A model generated the notes under the pieces. The model worked only from the letters and a program-made list of their open reading frames with translations. It was not told the DNA's origin and did no database searches. Source: Litomosoides sigmodontis (Eukaryota; Nematoda; Chromadorea; Rhabditida; Onchocercidae). From it: a DNA stretch of 64,000 bases. The stretch lies in NCBI GenBank assembly GCA_963070105.1, contig OY718808.1, positions 4,069,738 to 4,133,737 on the forward strand, read 5' to 3'. Position 1 is the stretch's first letter, and each line of letters starts with the position of its first letter. The translations under genes were made by a program, and so were the position numbers. Shown piece after piece: positions 11,886 to 25,138 of the stretch.

Positions 11886-14800
11886 ATGGCTGTTTCAGTA
11901 GTACCACATTGGAAGGTAATTCTCCCTTCATATATATCAATTATCCCCGTTGTATAAGCATTACATATATATATATATATATCGGAAATAATTAATAAAT
12001 GCTTATTTTTCTTATTTGTATTTGAAAAGATTGCCGACTTTTTTGGATTTGGAAAAAAATTGTGATAGTAATATTTTATTACGAAATGAATATTAGTAGA
12101 TATTACTACTGCTAGCCAATTATCGGCCGATTATTAAATAAAATTTTTTTTTAAATAAAAACAATCTGAGTGATTACAGTTATTGATAATTTGCAGCTAT
12201 TATTTTGGCTTCTAATAATTTCATTTGATGCTAATTCAAATGCCATCAATTCATCGTCTTTCGCATCATTATGGTTGCTAAACGACAACAACAGAAATTT
12301 AAATTTTGGTAATCAATCAAAAAATAATACAAGTAAAATTTGTATATGCATTTACTTGCTATGCTTGCTTCTTTCTTGCTGTGAAATGTGATTTCACCCT
12401 AGAATTTCGAAATTAATTATCAAATGATATTTGCCGACAATCTTTTTTGAACGAATCTTGATGAACTTTTTTATTTTCAAGAACTTATTTAATACTTGCT
12501 TGCTGATTGGTTTAAAATGAATTTTTTTAGGGAGTTCACCTTCAAATCTTACATATAACGCATTTTATGGAAATTTTTCAATCAATGAGAGAACAGAACC
12601 GAAAAATAGAAAAAAAGTATTTTATTCTTTCTTCTTATCTTGTAGATATTTGCGGACCTAAATTATTGAACCTAACTTTTTGGGTCTAAACAACTTAGGA
12701 TTTTATGTGAAATAGTGAGAAATGATATTTTAAGTAATTTATTGATGTAATTTGATATACAAAACGTACGATTAAATTATGTCTGTGCCGTTGCACAGCA
12801 GCCTTTTGTTATGAAAGAAAAACGAGAAAGGTATTAAATTTTCGAAATATTAATTGGTGTCATTTCAGTTGTTGTTTTATTTCGATAAAGTTAACACTAG
12901 CAATCAACATTATGACTATGATGAAATTGAGGAGTCGATTGCTGTAGCAGTTGAAAATTACAATAAATCAACCAGGTTGAGGATAGTTTCTAATTCTTAC
13001 AGATTAATTTACTTATGCAAAAAAAGTGTTCAAAATAATTGTGAGGAAAAAGAATGGATAATGTAAAACGTGCAATAAAATGAGTTATCAAAAGTGTAAG
13101 CCTGAAATTTCTGAAATGAAAGAAAATTTTGATTTTTTTTCGTTTTTAACTTTTGCTTCCATTCCTCAAACATCTAATCTACCTTTTTTTTTTTTCAGAC
13201 ATCCAACAAGGAGTACGAAACGATGTGTTCGATACGATGAAAAGTATTTAAGTCAAGTGCTAGAACGTTCAGGAATGCTTAATCAGTGGTTTATGGCAAA
13301 TAATCCGGAAGATGCGGGCCGTAATTTTGCTCGCTGTTACAAAAATCTTTTCAAAACTAAATTTGATTCTGTTGATTTACCACAAGATGATAGTTTACGA
13401 TTTAAAGTTGATGTTAGTTTGCATTAATGAATTAATTGGCAAAATTTATGATACTATAATAGGATGTATGCATTAATTGAAAGAATTATTCCTGCTACCT
13501 GAAACCACTCTCTCAATTGAAGCATCCGTAAAATTTCAATGAAGAGATGTAGCAATACAAAAAAAATAATAAATATCCATTTTTGACATATATCATTTCA
13601 ATTATTCCATTCTTAATCATACATTATGATAGCTTACTAAGCAATTTCAGGATATCGATGTGCCATTTGCATGCAATGATTTGTGTCAAAATATCACTTG
13701 GAGATTAAATGAAGCGCTTAGGAATGAGAAAAATGACACAATTTTGCTAAATGCGCCATTTTCGGATGATGCTGAAATCAGTTCGACATTAACTAATTGT
13801 CAGCTAGGTAAATAATGTTTAGTTTAAATTATTTCAGGGTGAGATTGGATAAAATAGAAAAAAATTTATTCAAATTATCTACATCTCTTTTGTAATTTTG
13901 GAATATTTCAATGCGAAAAAAAACTGCTGACTTGCATAAGAGATAAAAACAAATATTGAACTACTCTTGGTGTGATGAATTCATCATAGCAGCTGATTCC
14001 TTTAAATTTTAATTTGCGTACGGCAAAGAAAGGAACATACCAGGAGTAGTTACATACCAAGAGCATACCAAGAGCAAAGAAAGAGAAGAAATCAAAAATT
14101 TGGAATTAAATATACGTAGTTTTCAACATGTCATCTATTTTTCAACCAATCATTCCAGTTATTTCATCAAAATATGTCAGTTGCAAAATCGTGAAACAGG
14201 AAATTTTTGTCATTTAAATTTATAACTATAAATCTTACCTGTCGCACTATTCTACCAAATTAAAATCATCCCCTATTCGTGAAACGCAGCGACAAGCTTC
14301 CTTTTTCTGGAAACCATTTCTAGTGTAAGGCGACATCAGGATCAATGATTCAACGATAATTTTTTTTCAGGAAAGTTCATACCAGTTGGAAATTGCATCC
14401 CGCAAGGTGCGGAGGAATTTGAAGAGCATAGTAAACTGTGTACATCTTGCCATGGCATATATATGCTTGGTAAAATGTGCTTCCCTCGATTTATCAATGC
14501 GATTAGATGTGAAAACCAAATTCGAACATCTGGATGTATTTTCGATAAAATTTCAATGAAATGTACATTTAAGTTTAAATTAAAATAGGCCGTTCAAATT
14601 TTTAAGCTTTATGTGCTTAAACGTCTGTCTCAAATGTCATATTTGATCATTCTTATGTTTAAAAACATCAGCTTATTGCTACCAAAAAAAAAATTATCCC
14701 TACTAATTATTGCTGCCAAAAAGATATGTAGCTAAAAGTTTAAAATTTATTACTAATTAATTTGCAATATTTCATTACTTTAAATTTGGATAACCCTTTT

Positions 14801-15040
14801 TTTCAGCTGAAATATACTGTACGTTGAAAAGTCATAGTTAACTAAATTATGCTAATTTTGACATTAAAACTAATTTCAGCTCATGGTTCATGTTATATGC
14901 GTACACTTACGCTTAATGTATTACGCAATGAAGGAAGTGAAAAATGTCAGGAGTGGTATCATGAATACATTGAAGTTCCAACATCCTGTGAATGTCAACT
15001 CGATGCAGAATCACTACTACTAAGTGCTGTGAAACCGTGA
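11886..15040 (+). CDS. Probable secreted cystine-knot growth factor or cytokine-like protein
   Basis: Proposed exons: 11886-11915, 12197-12308, 12869-12975, 13199-13412, 13651-13807, 14371-14562 and 14880-15040 (TGA). The first two make a signal peptide (MAVSVVPHWK joined to LLFWLLIISF). A furin-type site RSTKR precedes CVRYDEKYL. The last two exons give about 115 residues with eleven cysteines: CTSCHGIYMLGKMCFPRF, SGCIFDK, GSCYMRTLTLNVLR, KCQEWYHEY and a closing TSCECQL. That order, including the terminal C-x-C, resembles cystine-knot factors (Spaetzle, PTTH/trunk and IL-17 folds). The role is inferred: processed, secreted, receptor-binding. The joint between exons 2 and 3 is not in phase as drawn, so one boundary is wrong or an exon is missing. 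A 24-nt microexon at 14807-14830 is also phase-compatible. The gene is convergent with its right neighbour. Confidence 0.6.
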
Positions 15041-16094
15041 TGATAGAGGAAAGGAAGAGTGAGTATTCGATGAACAACAACAATAGGAGGGAGAAAAAAT
15101 GAAATGTTATAAAAGACACCAAGCACGGAAAGGAATCAATGGTTTCATTGCTGAACGAGGAAGTGATCATGTCGATTTTAAAATGGTCCCATGACAGCAA
15201 ATATTGCTTTATGATCTTTTTAAGTTTTTTTTTTTTTAAATCTGCTGAAGCGATATTCCATAAGTGACTCATAATTGAAATATTTATAGCAAAAATCTGA
15301 TTTTAATTTTACCAATTCAGTCAGCAAAATTTCAAGATAAAAGTTGACTGTGCGTAATTACATTAAAGAAACACAATATGGTTATGGAGTCAGTTTTTCC
15401 ACATTTAAAATGTGAAAGAATGACTCAACATCTAAATGGTCAAGCAGTTGCTCTTATACTGCAGTTACAAGTGACTCCTTTTCAGCCTTTAGTTGGAGAT
15501 TTGTAAAAACTGATGACTCAAAAACTAAATGACATTTGTTATTCTCAAACGAAAAGTACTTACAGTTACGCTAACGCTACTCACGTTTATTTCCTCACCA
15601 CATAATATGCCTTGCTCGTTTTACCCACTGATATCGGAGCTGTCCTTACAAATTTCCTGCTAATATCTTAACAAAATAGTTTTCGAATCAACAAATTACG
15701 AAGATTTCACAATTTTCGTATCAATAGGGTTGTGTACAAAACATCATTGTAGATTACCTACTATATGAGGAGTGACAATTCATTATGAGGTGGCTCCTTA
15801 CTCCTTTCTCTCAACTTTCTCTTAATTTCTCAGTTTTTAATTTCTTGATTTGTTTCTCGTAATTTTATGGGAGCTAACATATACTGCTCAAGAAGCGAAT
15901 CAAAGATTGAATTTAGCAGATAAATAAATACAGTTATGAAGTGACACACTGATATGAGTGATATAGTCGAGTTTGACCTGGAATGAATCACTGCTGTCAT
16001 ACACACTTTCCGATTTAGAACATAAATATATAACTTAGGTAGATGAAGCCATTTTCACTATTTTTTTGTCTCATTTGAAGATGACGATAATATT
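15041..16094. other. Convergent intergenic spacer
   Basis: About 1 kb between two converging genes. No exon, RNA gene or repeat is recognised. Confidence 0.45.
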
Positions 16095-18118
16095 TTATTC
16101 TTTTTTATCAGCGAAATCTGTATCAGGCAACCACTTACTACCGTCCAGTGGAACTTTCTCTAGCCAATCATCGCAAATTGTTTCGTTATCCTGAAAGTGA
16201 AATCATTAAAAAGTTCTCTAAGAAAAACAGTATTAAACTGCAAAGGATTTAATTAATAGGTTTTTGACAAAATGTGGAGCTTTTAAAATGTAACGAATAC
16301 ATGAAGAAAAATTATAGTCTATGCAAAACCTGGTAGATCTCTCAAAGAAACATACTAAACACACTTTATCAAGTACAATCCCTGAACAAGCCATGAGAGC
16401 CACATTACCATCGACAACGAAAGCGTTGCATAAATATGCATCAATCTTTGCAGCAACGCGGACAAAATCTCCATCTTGAGTAAATTGTTGAATCCGGCCT
16501 GTTTTATCCAAAACAAGAATGTTACTGCCATATCTGGAAAAATACTATTACACAAAGCTAGTAGAGCTACTAAAACTGAGTGGAAATAACTTATATGTAT
16601 ATAAACAACACATCAACTAATGGTTGAAATCTTTCAAAATTTCCTTAGTATTCACAAAAAGTGGAAGCTGAAATTTCATATTGTATCATCAGCAAGAAAA
16701 GAAATACATGAAAAGAAATGTTTAAAAGAAAAACAAACTGACTTTTGTATTGAAAGAGGAAAAAAAATCTGCCCATCTTCTTTTCCTTCTTTACTAAAAC
16801 TTTTGATCACTTTTCCTTCTCTAACATTGATTAGTCGAAGGGATTGCCTGCAAGTAATATCATAACGAACAAAACTACCTTACCACATGTAATTAGTTAA
16901 CTGCCATACCAACCACTAAAGTTCGCAATCAATTATATTCCAAAATATGATATTGATAGACAATGTCTTTCCAGTTTTTTTATTTTTTAAATAAAATGGT
17001 CACATGGAGTTTGCTAAAAACAAAAATTACACTGCTATCCAGCTGAACAAAGTCAACAACTCAAGGAGAAAATACTGTAAATGATGCGAAATGGTTGCGA
17101 TAGACAAAAAATTTATTTGATCCAATTTAAAGTCGAAAACTTGTTCAAATGCTTATCATATGGTAGAAGGTTAATGTAAACCTCAAGTGTTAATATAAAT
17201 AACCTTGAATATATGTTGATAGGTAAAGTGCAAGTTGAGACCACTAAGATATCATCGGATAGAGTACATAATGTTTGAAACATGTATTCGTCTTCACAGA
17301 TAATTTCGCGCCAGCAACTTGGGCAACAAATATCCGAACTACAAATAGCAAAACGTCAAAAGATCATCAACATAATACAGATACCAGTTTTACTCTTCTA
17401 TAACATACCTGTAAATTATGGAATCCTCGCCCCTTACTCGTTTTGTCAAAAACATTTCACCGCCATCATTCAGACTTAAACTTCGTATTTTGCCATCAAC
17501 GAATTGTTCGCTAATCGTTTCACCGTCGAGTGTCATTACTCTGAATAGTGTTAAACCTGACATACATTCCGAATAAGCATAAATTATCTGAAAAAAAGAT
17601 CAGTCACTATAAGAAATGCTCTTCATGTTTGATTTATCTGACTCCATCTTACTCTATTAAATATATCGTAAATAATTTTAAAAAAAAGTGATCTAATTTT
17701 TTGAATGCTTCTGACAATCTAGGAAGGAGTAATTCTTACTTTATTTTCATGAAATGATACTTGACAGAATGGTTCAGCTTTTTTTGTTAAATCATTTTTC
17801 TCCTGAAAAAGTAGTTTACCGAATCGATCTATTTTGAATAATCCTCCCTTGGTCGCTACCCAGATATTCTGTTGATTATCAATGGAGACACTAAAACAAA
17901 AATCAAAAGAAAAAGGAACGTAATATATTTAGAGAAAAAATGAATCGGTTACAAATAAAAGAAAAAATAATAAGAGAACATCTTTCCAGCACTAAAACTT
18001 TCGAGTGACAAAAAAACCCAGCTAACCTGTATGGTATTCGAGCACCAAGCGGTGTTAAATGCACGAACATTTCCGCAAGTCGTTGATGATTAGCAGTTTT
18101 TGACGGTGCTTCCGTCAT
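16095..18118 (-). CDS. Propeller-like protein of unknown function
   Basis: Five minus-strand exons join in phase: 18118-18027, 17890-17740, 17587-17409, 16533-16365 and 16190-16095 (TAA). They give 228 residues. The start is the only upstream in-frame ATG (MTEAPSKTANHQRLAEMF). The middle repeats a strand-turn pattern typical of NHL or other beta-propeller blades: IWVATKGGLFKIDRFG, LFRVMTLDGETISEQF and ILVLDKTGRIQQFTQDGD, each a strand followed by a D/R-x-G turn. There is no RING, B-box, signal peptide or membrane helix. At 228 residues it is short for a full six-bladed propeller. I do not recognise an orthologue with a known role. The TAA stop overlaps an AATAAA, so the 3' UTR may be very short. 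It is divergent from the gene starting at 19199. Confidence 0.7.
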
Positions 18119-19198
18119 ATTGTGCTACGTGAAATGACACTGAAATTAGTCTGAAATAAAAAGTAAATTATGGAAAAAGTGATTCATTGAGATCTTATTG
18201 AGAAGCACAAAATCCCGCATATCACATCCTCGCATTTACACTCTCCCCCCTCCTCCGGCACCTGGTATTCCGCACCCCCCCCCCCCCCCCAAGCTACATC
18301 CCGTAACGCATCCACCCCGCAACGGACACTTCGCACCACGTCTTATCCATGAACCACAAATTCAGGAGTCCTGCAATTAGAAACCAATTTTCGGTATAAC
18401 ATCTTGACAGCCGTTGCAGCACTTTCAAACCTTGGATATTTTTGCATGAAATATATCACGGAATAACACGAAAAGTGCAGATACACGCTTGCTGTTTCGC
18501 TTTTACGCTGTATGTGTAATTAAAAAGAACAAATATTTGACGCAAATTACACGTACATTAAGCATGGTAAGCAAGCTAACTCACGTCTATGCCGTGCGTG
18601 TTTCTCATTTCCTTTCATTTCCATATGATCTGATAAAGGCCGGAATTTTGCCAGAAAACGTCATTTTTCCAACGATAACCGCGAAGTCTGGCTGCTAATT
18701 TAGCCTTGCATTTAGTCTACGTGTTCAGGGGTAACATTCTTCCATGTTTGTTGCTACGTCACTTCCGTGATAGACCTATTTTTGGCTGTTTCTGGCCGTC
18801 ATTATTGTTATCATTATTGGAATCGTGATAATCACTGTGGTTATTAGTAATGCATTATTATCATGATTATGATAATTCCTATAATTGTCGTCCAGCTGGT
18901 CAAATTTTACAGCATTTTCTCTTAAAAATTTTTTCTAGTTAGTCAAAAAAAGCCTCAGTGTATCTGTTTCCACCTCAACACTTTTTCTACTGTCATTTTA
19001 CTTCTTTTAATGGTTTCGAAGCTTTCCTATTTGAATTCTGTTTTAAATATGTAAGAATTAACAAATTCTAAACGATGCCTGAACAATGTTGTTGGAAGAA
19101 ATGTGGCACTTATTTTGTCGGAAAAATGAAATTTGAATTTGATGTTAGAATTACATAAATGTGGCGAAATTTGTGTGATTTAATTAAATGCATTTTAG
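18119..19198. promoter_or_regulatory. Divergent intergenic region (bidirectional promoter candidate)
   Basis: This region separates the start codons of the propeller-like gene (-) and the 699-aa gene (+). It contains a pyrimidine-rich tract, a C16 run at 18275-18290, and ATTATT/GATAAT-rich DNA near 18800-18890. TTTTAG stands immediately before the ATG at 19199, which would suit either an intron end or a spliced-leader site. Confidence 0.35.
18275..18290. repeat. Poly-C run (C16)
   Basis: Sixteen consecutive C in AT-rich surroundings, within a longer C-rich patch (18240-18330). Confidence 0.9.
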
Positions 19199-21953
19199 AT
19201 GGGTGAAGATGGAAGAAATATTAGCGATGATATGTCAAGTCTTTTGCATGCAGCTGAAGAATGGGCAAATCAACGATTATTTGGCACATATTCATCAAAT
19301 AATTTAAATAGTTCAAGTTTTTATGTTAGATTTTGCTTTCATAGAAATTAATTTCGATCTTTTTTTCAAAAAATTATTTTTTGATTTAATTTGATTTTTT
19401 TTCTCCGTTATGTACTAGCTGGAGAATGCTAATGTTGAGTGCTTTCAATAATTTTCGAAAATGTAAAAAAAATTTTGTTTCAATTGAAAAGAAAACAAAA
19501 TTAAAAATATTTTTCAGCCAGTTTGTGTACCAATTGAAGAAGTTGCTCGGCAAGTTGTCTTAGAAATATGCAAAGCACATAATTGGAATCCTGAAACTGG
19601 AACTGATAATCGACTTCCAAGACAAAATGCCATTGATGTAACGGCCCTACGACAGTCTTCAGCAATACCAATTTTGCCTAACGCTTTCCAGGATGCAATC
19701 GTTTCTTCTTCGAGCACAACATTGAACAGAAACGATTCTACAGCAACACCTAAGGTTCTCTTATCAGCAAAACATGTCGATCATCAACAAGAGATTTCGT
19801 CACATACAGCTACATCCGAATATATTGTGAGTAAAGCACATGTTGTAAGCCAAAATACTCCGCTCAACAAATCGAAGCAACTTGATATATCAGATCAGGT
19901 AATTCATGATAATAATAATAATGATGATGATGAGGATATAGATAAGACATTTATCATTAAAAAAAATGCTTTGCTTGGAATTACGGAGGAACTGAGTTCA
20001 TGTGATCACACAATTTATAATAATTCAAAACAAAAATCTGGAAAATTTCCTGTGACAGATATTATTCCATCTTCGACTGAACGTGCTCTTTATGATAACA
20101 AGATTTCCACTGCATACAATTCTACAGCGAACAGTTATATTTTATTGAACAAGAACTGTTCTAATACACTTGACAAAAATGGAGTATCAAATTCTCAAAG
20201 TTATTCTGAAATGGGGCAAAAATTCCTCTCCAGTACTTCTGAAAAGTTAGATATAATTCCTACACCAAATACCGCACATTCTCCTGCGAATATCAATTAC
20301 CGGCAATTCGCTGTCGATAACTTTATCACCAGTACTCCTCACATTGATTCTCTGATGGAGAACCAAACAATGCCCAAAATTCTCGCTATTAGAAATTCTG
20401 GATCGAACCATGTCAGTTCTCGAATTCCTGTTGATAGAGGTGGAAGTACTGCAAACTCATGTTGCGCAAGAAAGGGCAATGACGCAATGAAAAATGTAGT
20501 TACTGTTTTCACTGCAAATGAAACCGTTGCCGGAGCGAGCACGTTTACGACTAATGAAATTAACGAGCCAGCGCTTTCGAAAACATCAATGAATGATGGA
20601 AATATGCAAGCAAATATTGCGAAGTTGCCTGAGAATGGCACGGTAACACGAGGAACTGCTATTATTGCTAGCACTACCTTGCAGCAACTTCCGCATTATT
20701 CCACTGAGAAAGAGAAAAATGCGCAAGTGATCGCAAGTGAAAGTGAAAAATTTGCAAGTGGAAGTTGCAAGTGTTCAGGTCAAACAAATGCATCTCGAAG
20801 TGGTACATCCTGTCCTACGTTAGCCGAAGAGACCCATGCTTTAACCAGTGAATTAAGAGAGCGGTTAGACCGTGTGCAGGATAACGAAGCAAGCCTCTTG
20901 CAATCCGTCGTTCAAAAATCCAGAATTCTTTCTTATAATTTAATTACTGATAATGACACATCAGTGACACATCCAGAAATGTACTCGTTGACAGCAGCAC
21001 ACAATCGAAAGCCTGCTGCTGGAGAGTTTAATACCACTTTGATAATACCTCAAAAAATCAGCGCCGTTACACAAACTGAATGCAGCACATATCCACGTGA
21101 TAGTAAGAATTATGCAGACTTGAGAAAGAATATAAACGTAGCGCAAGCATCACAGAATCGATTGATTGTCGATGAAAATACAGATTCAGTGACTGGCACG
21201 ATCACTACTGCGGATAATCAAACGCAAGTTATTTCATGCAGTCTGGAAAACCGTAACAGCCATTTTAGGGATAAACAAGCACTTCAAACGTAAGTGTTCT
21301 ACCTTTTGCTTGATTATTTTACGCTTAGAGTAACTTATGCCAATGTAGTAACATAGATATAAGTTACTCTAAGCGTAAAACCTATGCAGTCGCAAACACT
21401 TGGAGCTTTGTTTTAAGCGTGATAGCATTATTATTAGGCAATCGATACATATCCAAGAATTGAAAATTAGAAATGTGAAAAATATATCAAATTCTCAATA
21501 TTTCAAATTGTCAGTCATTGCTACTATACCCATAAAATATGTTGTTAAATTAAAACAGGATTCCCCAGACCATAATAAGAAGCTTCAGGACAGCAGAGAA
21601 TAATATTTCCTTGCATGAAAATGATATCAAATGCAAAGATATGGCAGGAAAAGAATTTATTACCAGAGCTGTACAAACGGATCAAGAAGACCAGAATGAA
21701 CGATATAACAATTCATGCTATAAATTTGACAGGTATAATTATAAATCATTACTGTATGTCGATCGTAAAGTGTATTAATCATACTTTCTATAAATTTTAA
21801 CTTTAAAATTTGTTTGGAATTCCCTGTCCTATGATTAATTATTATTTCTTGAAACTATAACTCAGCTAACAATTTCTATCCTCCTCTTTTTGTAGTATCA
21901 AAAGAATTAATATCAGAAGGATTAGTTCCATTGTTGACTTAATTATCAGCTGA
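19199..21953 (+). CDS. 699-aa low-complexity protein, function unknown
   Basis: Exons 19199-19324, 19518-21289, 21589-21732 and 21896-21953 join in phase to 699 residues. The N-terminus (MGEDGRNISDDMSSLLHAA, then EEWANQRLF) and the next 50 residues (PIEEVARQVVLEICKAHNW) look folded and helical. The bulk, encoded by one 1.77-kb exon, is Ser/Thr/Asn-rich and probably disordered. It has an acidic patch after a run of Asn (DNNNNDDDEDIDKTF) and scattered Cys. No signal peptide or membrane segment is visible. I do not recognise a family. The third exon is supported by its coding composition (TRAVQTDQEDQNERY) and matching phase. The last exon is short and could be read in another frame. Confidence 0.6.
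21317..21380. repeat. Intronic inverted repeat, 21-bp perfect arms
   Basis: Bases 21317-21337 are the exact reverse complement of 21360-21380, separated by 22 bases. The structure lies in the intron between exons 2 and 3 of the 699-aa gene and would form a strong hairpin in the transcript. Confidence 0.9.
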
Positions 21954-21990
21954 CTGGAAATGATAATCGATAATTTGAAGCACACCAATT

Positions 21991-23570
21991 ATGTCGAAAC
22001 ATGGCAATATATTTGAAAATGCTTCATTCAATACCCCTCTGTCAGCATTGAATGCCGATCGAGATAGTACTGTCAAAAAACAAATAGAAGAGAGAAGTAA
22101 GTAATGCATAATCTGCTACGGTCATTTCATACAAAGTATCTGAATCAAAAAAAGAGATAGAAATTTTGCACAGCTTAAAATATTCCTTCCATATATATTC
22201 CTTAGCATTAATTGTTTTAATGATACATTCTTACGATCTGCAGTTAAAAATTGAAATTTTGAAATTAACTGAAATTAAGGATCTTTCTTGAATGATCCAA
22301 TTATATTTTTTAATCATATGGCATCAACACCACGACGAAAATCATTGCCAGCTTCACGGGCTATATTAAGTTTGAATAAATCCAACTTGTTTGCACGGCA
22401 AACTATTGTACGACCAAAGACAGTTCGTGAAATTATTCGTAAAACTCCAACACTGATGACTGTAACCGTTCATTTCGTTAATAATTGATAGCACATTTTA
22501 CGCAATATTTAAAAATTTTTGAGGCACTAATTTGCAAATAATGAAAAAGTTCAGAACGATAACTTTTACAAGACACTAGCAATGTAATAAATATTAAATA
22601 AAAATTTTTACATGCATATTTAATAGCACCTTGGTATAATTAGGTACGGAAACTTTTAAGTAAATCTAAGAGGTAGTTTGGATTGTTCACCAAAAATCCC
22701 TGATGCGCGAAGCATGCTGGACGTTTCCTGAAGCGGAGATAAATGACTGGCTAATGAGTTTCTTCCATGAATTTAATGTGTTCATTAGTCTCCCCGTAGA
22801 AATTATAACCCGTTAATTAAGAGGATGTATAAATTTAAACCAACATTATCTAATCAAGAGACATTGTAGTGTACTTTAATATCAAGCATTTTAGCCTAAG
22901 TCTGCTTCAAAAGTAGCAAAATCGGATGTGAAACTATGCTTAAAATCACCTCATCCGATGCGATCAGTAAATCCACTTAAGAAATCCAATGAATTACCGT
23001 TGGAAAATCGCGCTTCTCGTCTGAAAGCTGAATATTTAGCAAAGAAACGAGCTGAACAAGGTGCGTTAAAAAAGACGTGAATTTTATTAAGCTCTTCATA
23101 AGAACAAAAAATTCAACTTCTAACTCACTTCTATCTCTGCTCAATCAATTTTTCGGCTCTAATTTTTGTAAGTTTTACTTTAGCAAAAAAATCACAAACG
23201 ATGCAAGCTACAAAATTCACACCTCTATTGGCCGGTCGTTTATCGGTGACACAAAAATTGTAAGTCTGAAAAAAATTTTTATGCTTTTTTTATTCATTTT
23301 ATAATTTTTTTATTCATTTTATAATTTTTTTATTCATTTTATAATTTTTTTATTCATTTAATGCTTTCAAGTATTTTGATGTTTGCAATGATCGGAAGAA
23401 AAAGCCATTTCAGATTACCAACCGATCCTGAAAGTGTCGCAATACCTCACAGTTCGAAGAACTCAAATATATCTTCACATTTAAGTGCCAGTAATCAAAC
23501 TGAGAAGAAAGCATTATCACCAATTAGGGAAATGCCACAAACTGCCGCTGAGGGACATGCAAAAACCTGA
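21991..23570 (+). CDS. Small basic protein, function unknown
   Basis: Proposed exons: 21991-22096, about 22280-22459, 22895-23060, 23184-23259 and 23372-23570 (TGA). The start is MSKHGNIFENASFNTPLSAL. The protein is rich in Lys, Arg, Ser and Pro with several S/T-P sites: STPRRKSLPASRA, VRPKTVREIIRKTP, KSPHPMRSVNPLKKS, and a charged helix SRLKAEYLAKKRAEQ. This suits a nuclear or spindle-associated protein under kinase control, but that is inference. The second exon uses a weak acceptor (TTAAG). The ATG is only 37 bases past the stop of the preceding gene, so the two may be one transcription unit or even one gene. Confidence 0.5.
23281..23360. repeat. 20-bp tandem repeat, four copies
   Basis: The unit ATAATTTTTTTATTCATTTT is repeated with changes only at the ends of the array. 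It occupies the intron just before the acceptor at 23371. Confidence 0.95.
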
Positions 23571-23684
23571 AAGGATTTGAAATGTGAAATTAAGCTTTAA
23601 TTATGAGACTAATTTACCAAATAAACCACTTGTAACGTTAATTTTTGGGATTCATTATATAATTTATGCAAACAAAAGAATATT

Positions 23685-23690
23685 AATAAA
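23685..23690 (+). terminator. Poly(A) signal AATAAA
   Basis: AATAAA about 115 bases after the stop codon of the small basic protein gene. Confidence 0.4.
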
Positions 23691-25138
23691 AAATGAATAT
23701 TGCAGTATTATCAGAGAGGAAGAAAAAAACATTACCATAAATAAAACAAAATTTACTGCTCGTAATTCGTTCTTGGTAATATTTATTAAATGTGTAAGTG
23801 AACGTGGCTTATTGTTTGACATGAGGTTGAAAGAGTTGAACCCTTTCTAAAAACCTGAAAATACCTTGCGCTTTGCGATTTTTTTACCAGTTTTACACTG
23901 ACCTATTGCATTTTAACATTTATTTTAATTACTTTTTTACTTGTTTATTTCATTACTTAATTACATACATATACACTAATTGATTTAGTATATTTAACTT
24001 ACTGATTGGTTTGGGATGAGTTAATAGCTTACTTGCTTAGTTGTCTCTATTCACTTATTTATCTGCTTCCATTTACTATTTATTTCTGAATACTGACCTA
24101 CTCGTTTGTTAGTTCGCTTGTGAAATAGTTCATTAAATCTCTTCACTAAGTGATACATTAATTTCATGGAAAAATTCTGCTGATCTCGTATGGGACTGCT
24201 CATTTATCAAATCAATTAATTTTCCACCGTAATGGGAAGCGAACTGTTACTGGCTTATAATAGGTATACGCTTAGTAGCTTGCTTGCTAATCTCTTCATT
24301 ATCATATTTGTCTGATATTATTATATTGTTTAAAATTATTTCTAGTTAATTCAATTACCACTGCTAACTTACTTGTGGACCGGTATTTTATTCGTTCATT
24401 TACTCACTAAATTGCTTATTTATCATTTGCTGACTTAGTCTGCTAGCACATTTGCTACTAATTTATTTGCTAACTTAACACTGATAACTTTGTTGCTTTG
24501 TTTTTCTAAAATTGCTTCTTGATGAATATCGGGATGATTGGAGATTCAAAAAGCACGTTGATTACGACCAAAATTTTCATCTCAAATCTGCGTTGCTCAA
24601 GGGTTGAATTGAAAAATGAGAAATTTTTGTCAAATATTTTGAAAAAAAAAATTAGTAAATTTAAATTATAAGTGTTGGGGATGGGGGAATTTTACATTAT
24701 CAAATAGTATTCAATATGTAATAGTATTCGTTGTTGCACACAATGTCTTCTCACATTGATTGCTTGATGAGAAAGAAAATGAGTGGAATGGATGTGTGAG
24801 GAATGCGGCGGATGGTTCCGTCCACGTGATGCTTTTTTTTTTTGTTGTCTGATCACATACAATTGCTTCATAAGCGGTAGGATGTCATTGTGATAAAAAT
24901 TTCCGGATATGTCACAGATGTGGTTTGCTGTATGGATAGGACACGTATGCCGAATATTACACTTACATCTATTAAAAGTACAATTTTTTGCATAACACTG
25001 ATCTTTGGAGGATCATTTTAAATTTTAAAAATGTGATTTGTATGAAGTGATTTTTCTCCTATGTCATTTGCATAAAATGAAATGTCCCATTTTATTTCAG
25101 GTTTTGTATAAGAGAAGATCAGTGGGAGAAGGCGTGAA
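23691..25138. other. Intergenic DNA with degenerate short-period pattern
   Basis: From about 23930 to 24500 words such as TTACTTG, TTATTT and CTTACT recur irregularly, suggesting an old simple repeat. No exon is recognised. Confidence 0.4.

Noticed and set aside
18198..18380. Pro-rich plus-strand frame
   Set aside because: It is driven by the C16 run and the C-rich patch, with no exon context.
20339..20674. Minus-strand 111-codon frame
   Set aside because: It lies inside the long exon of the 699-aa gene and has no splice or family support.
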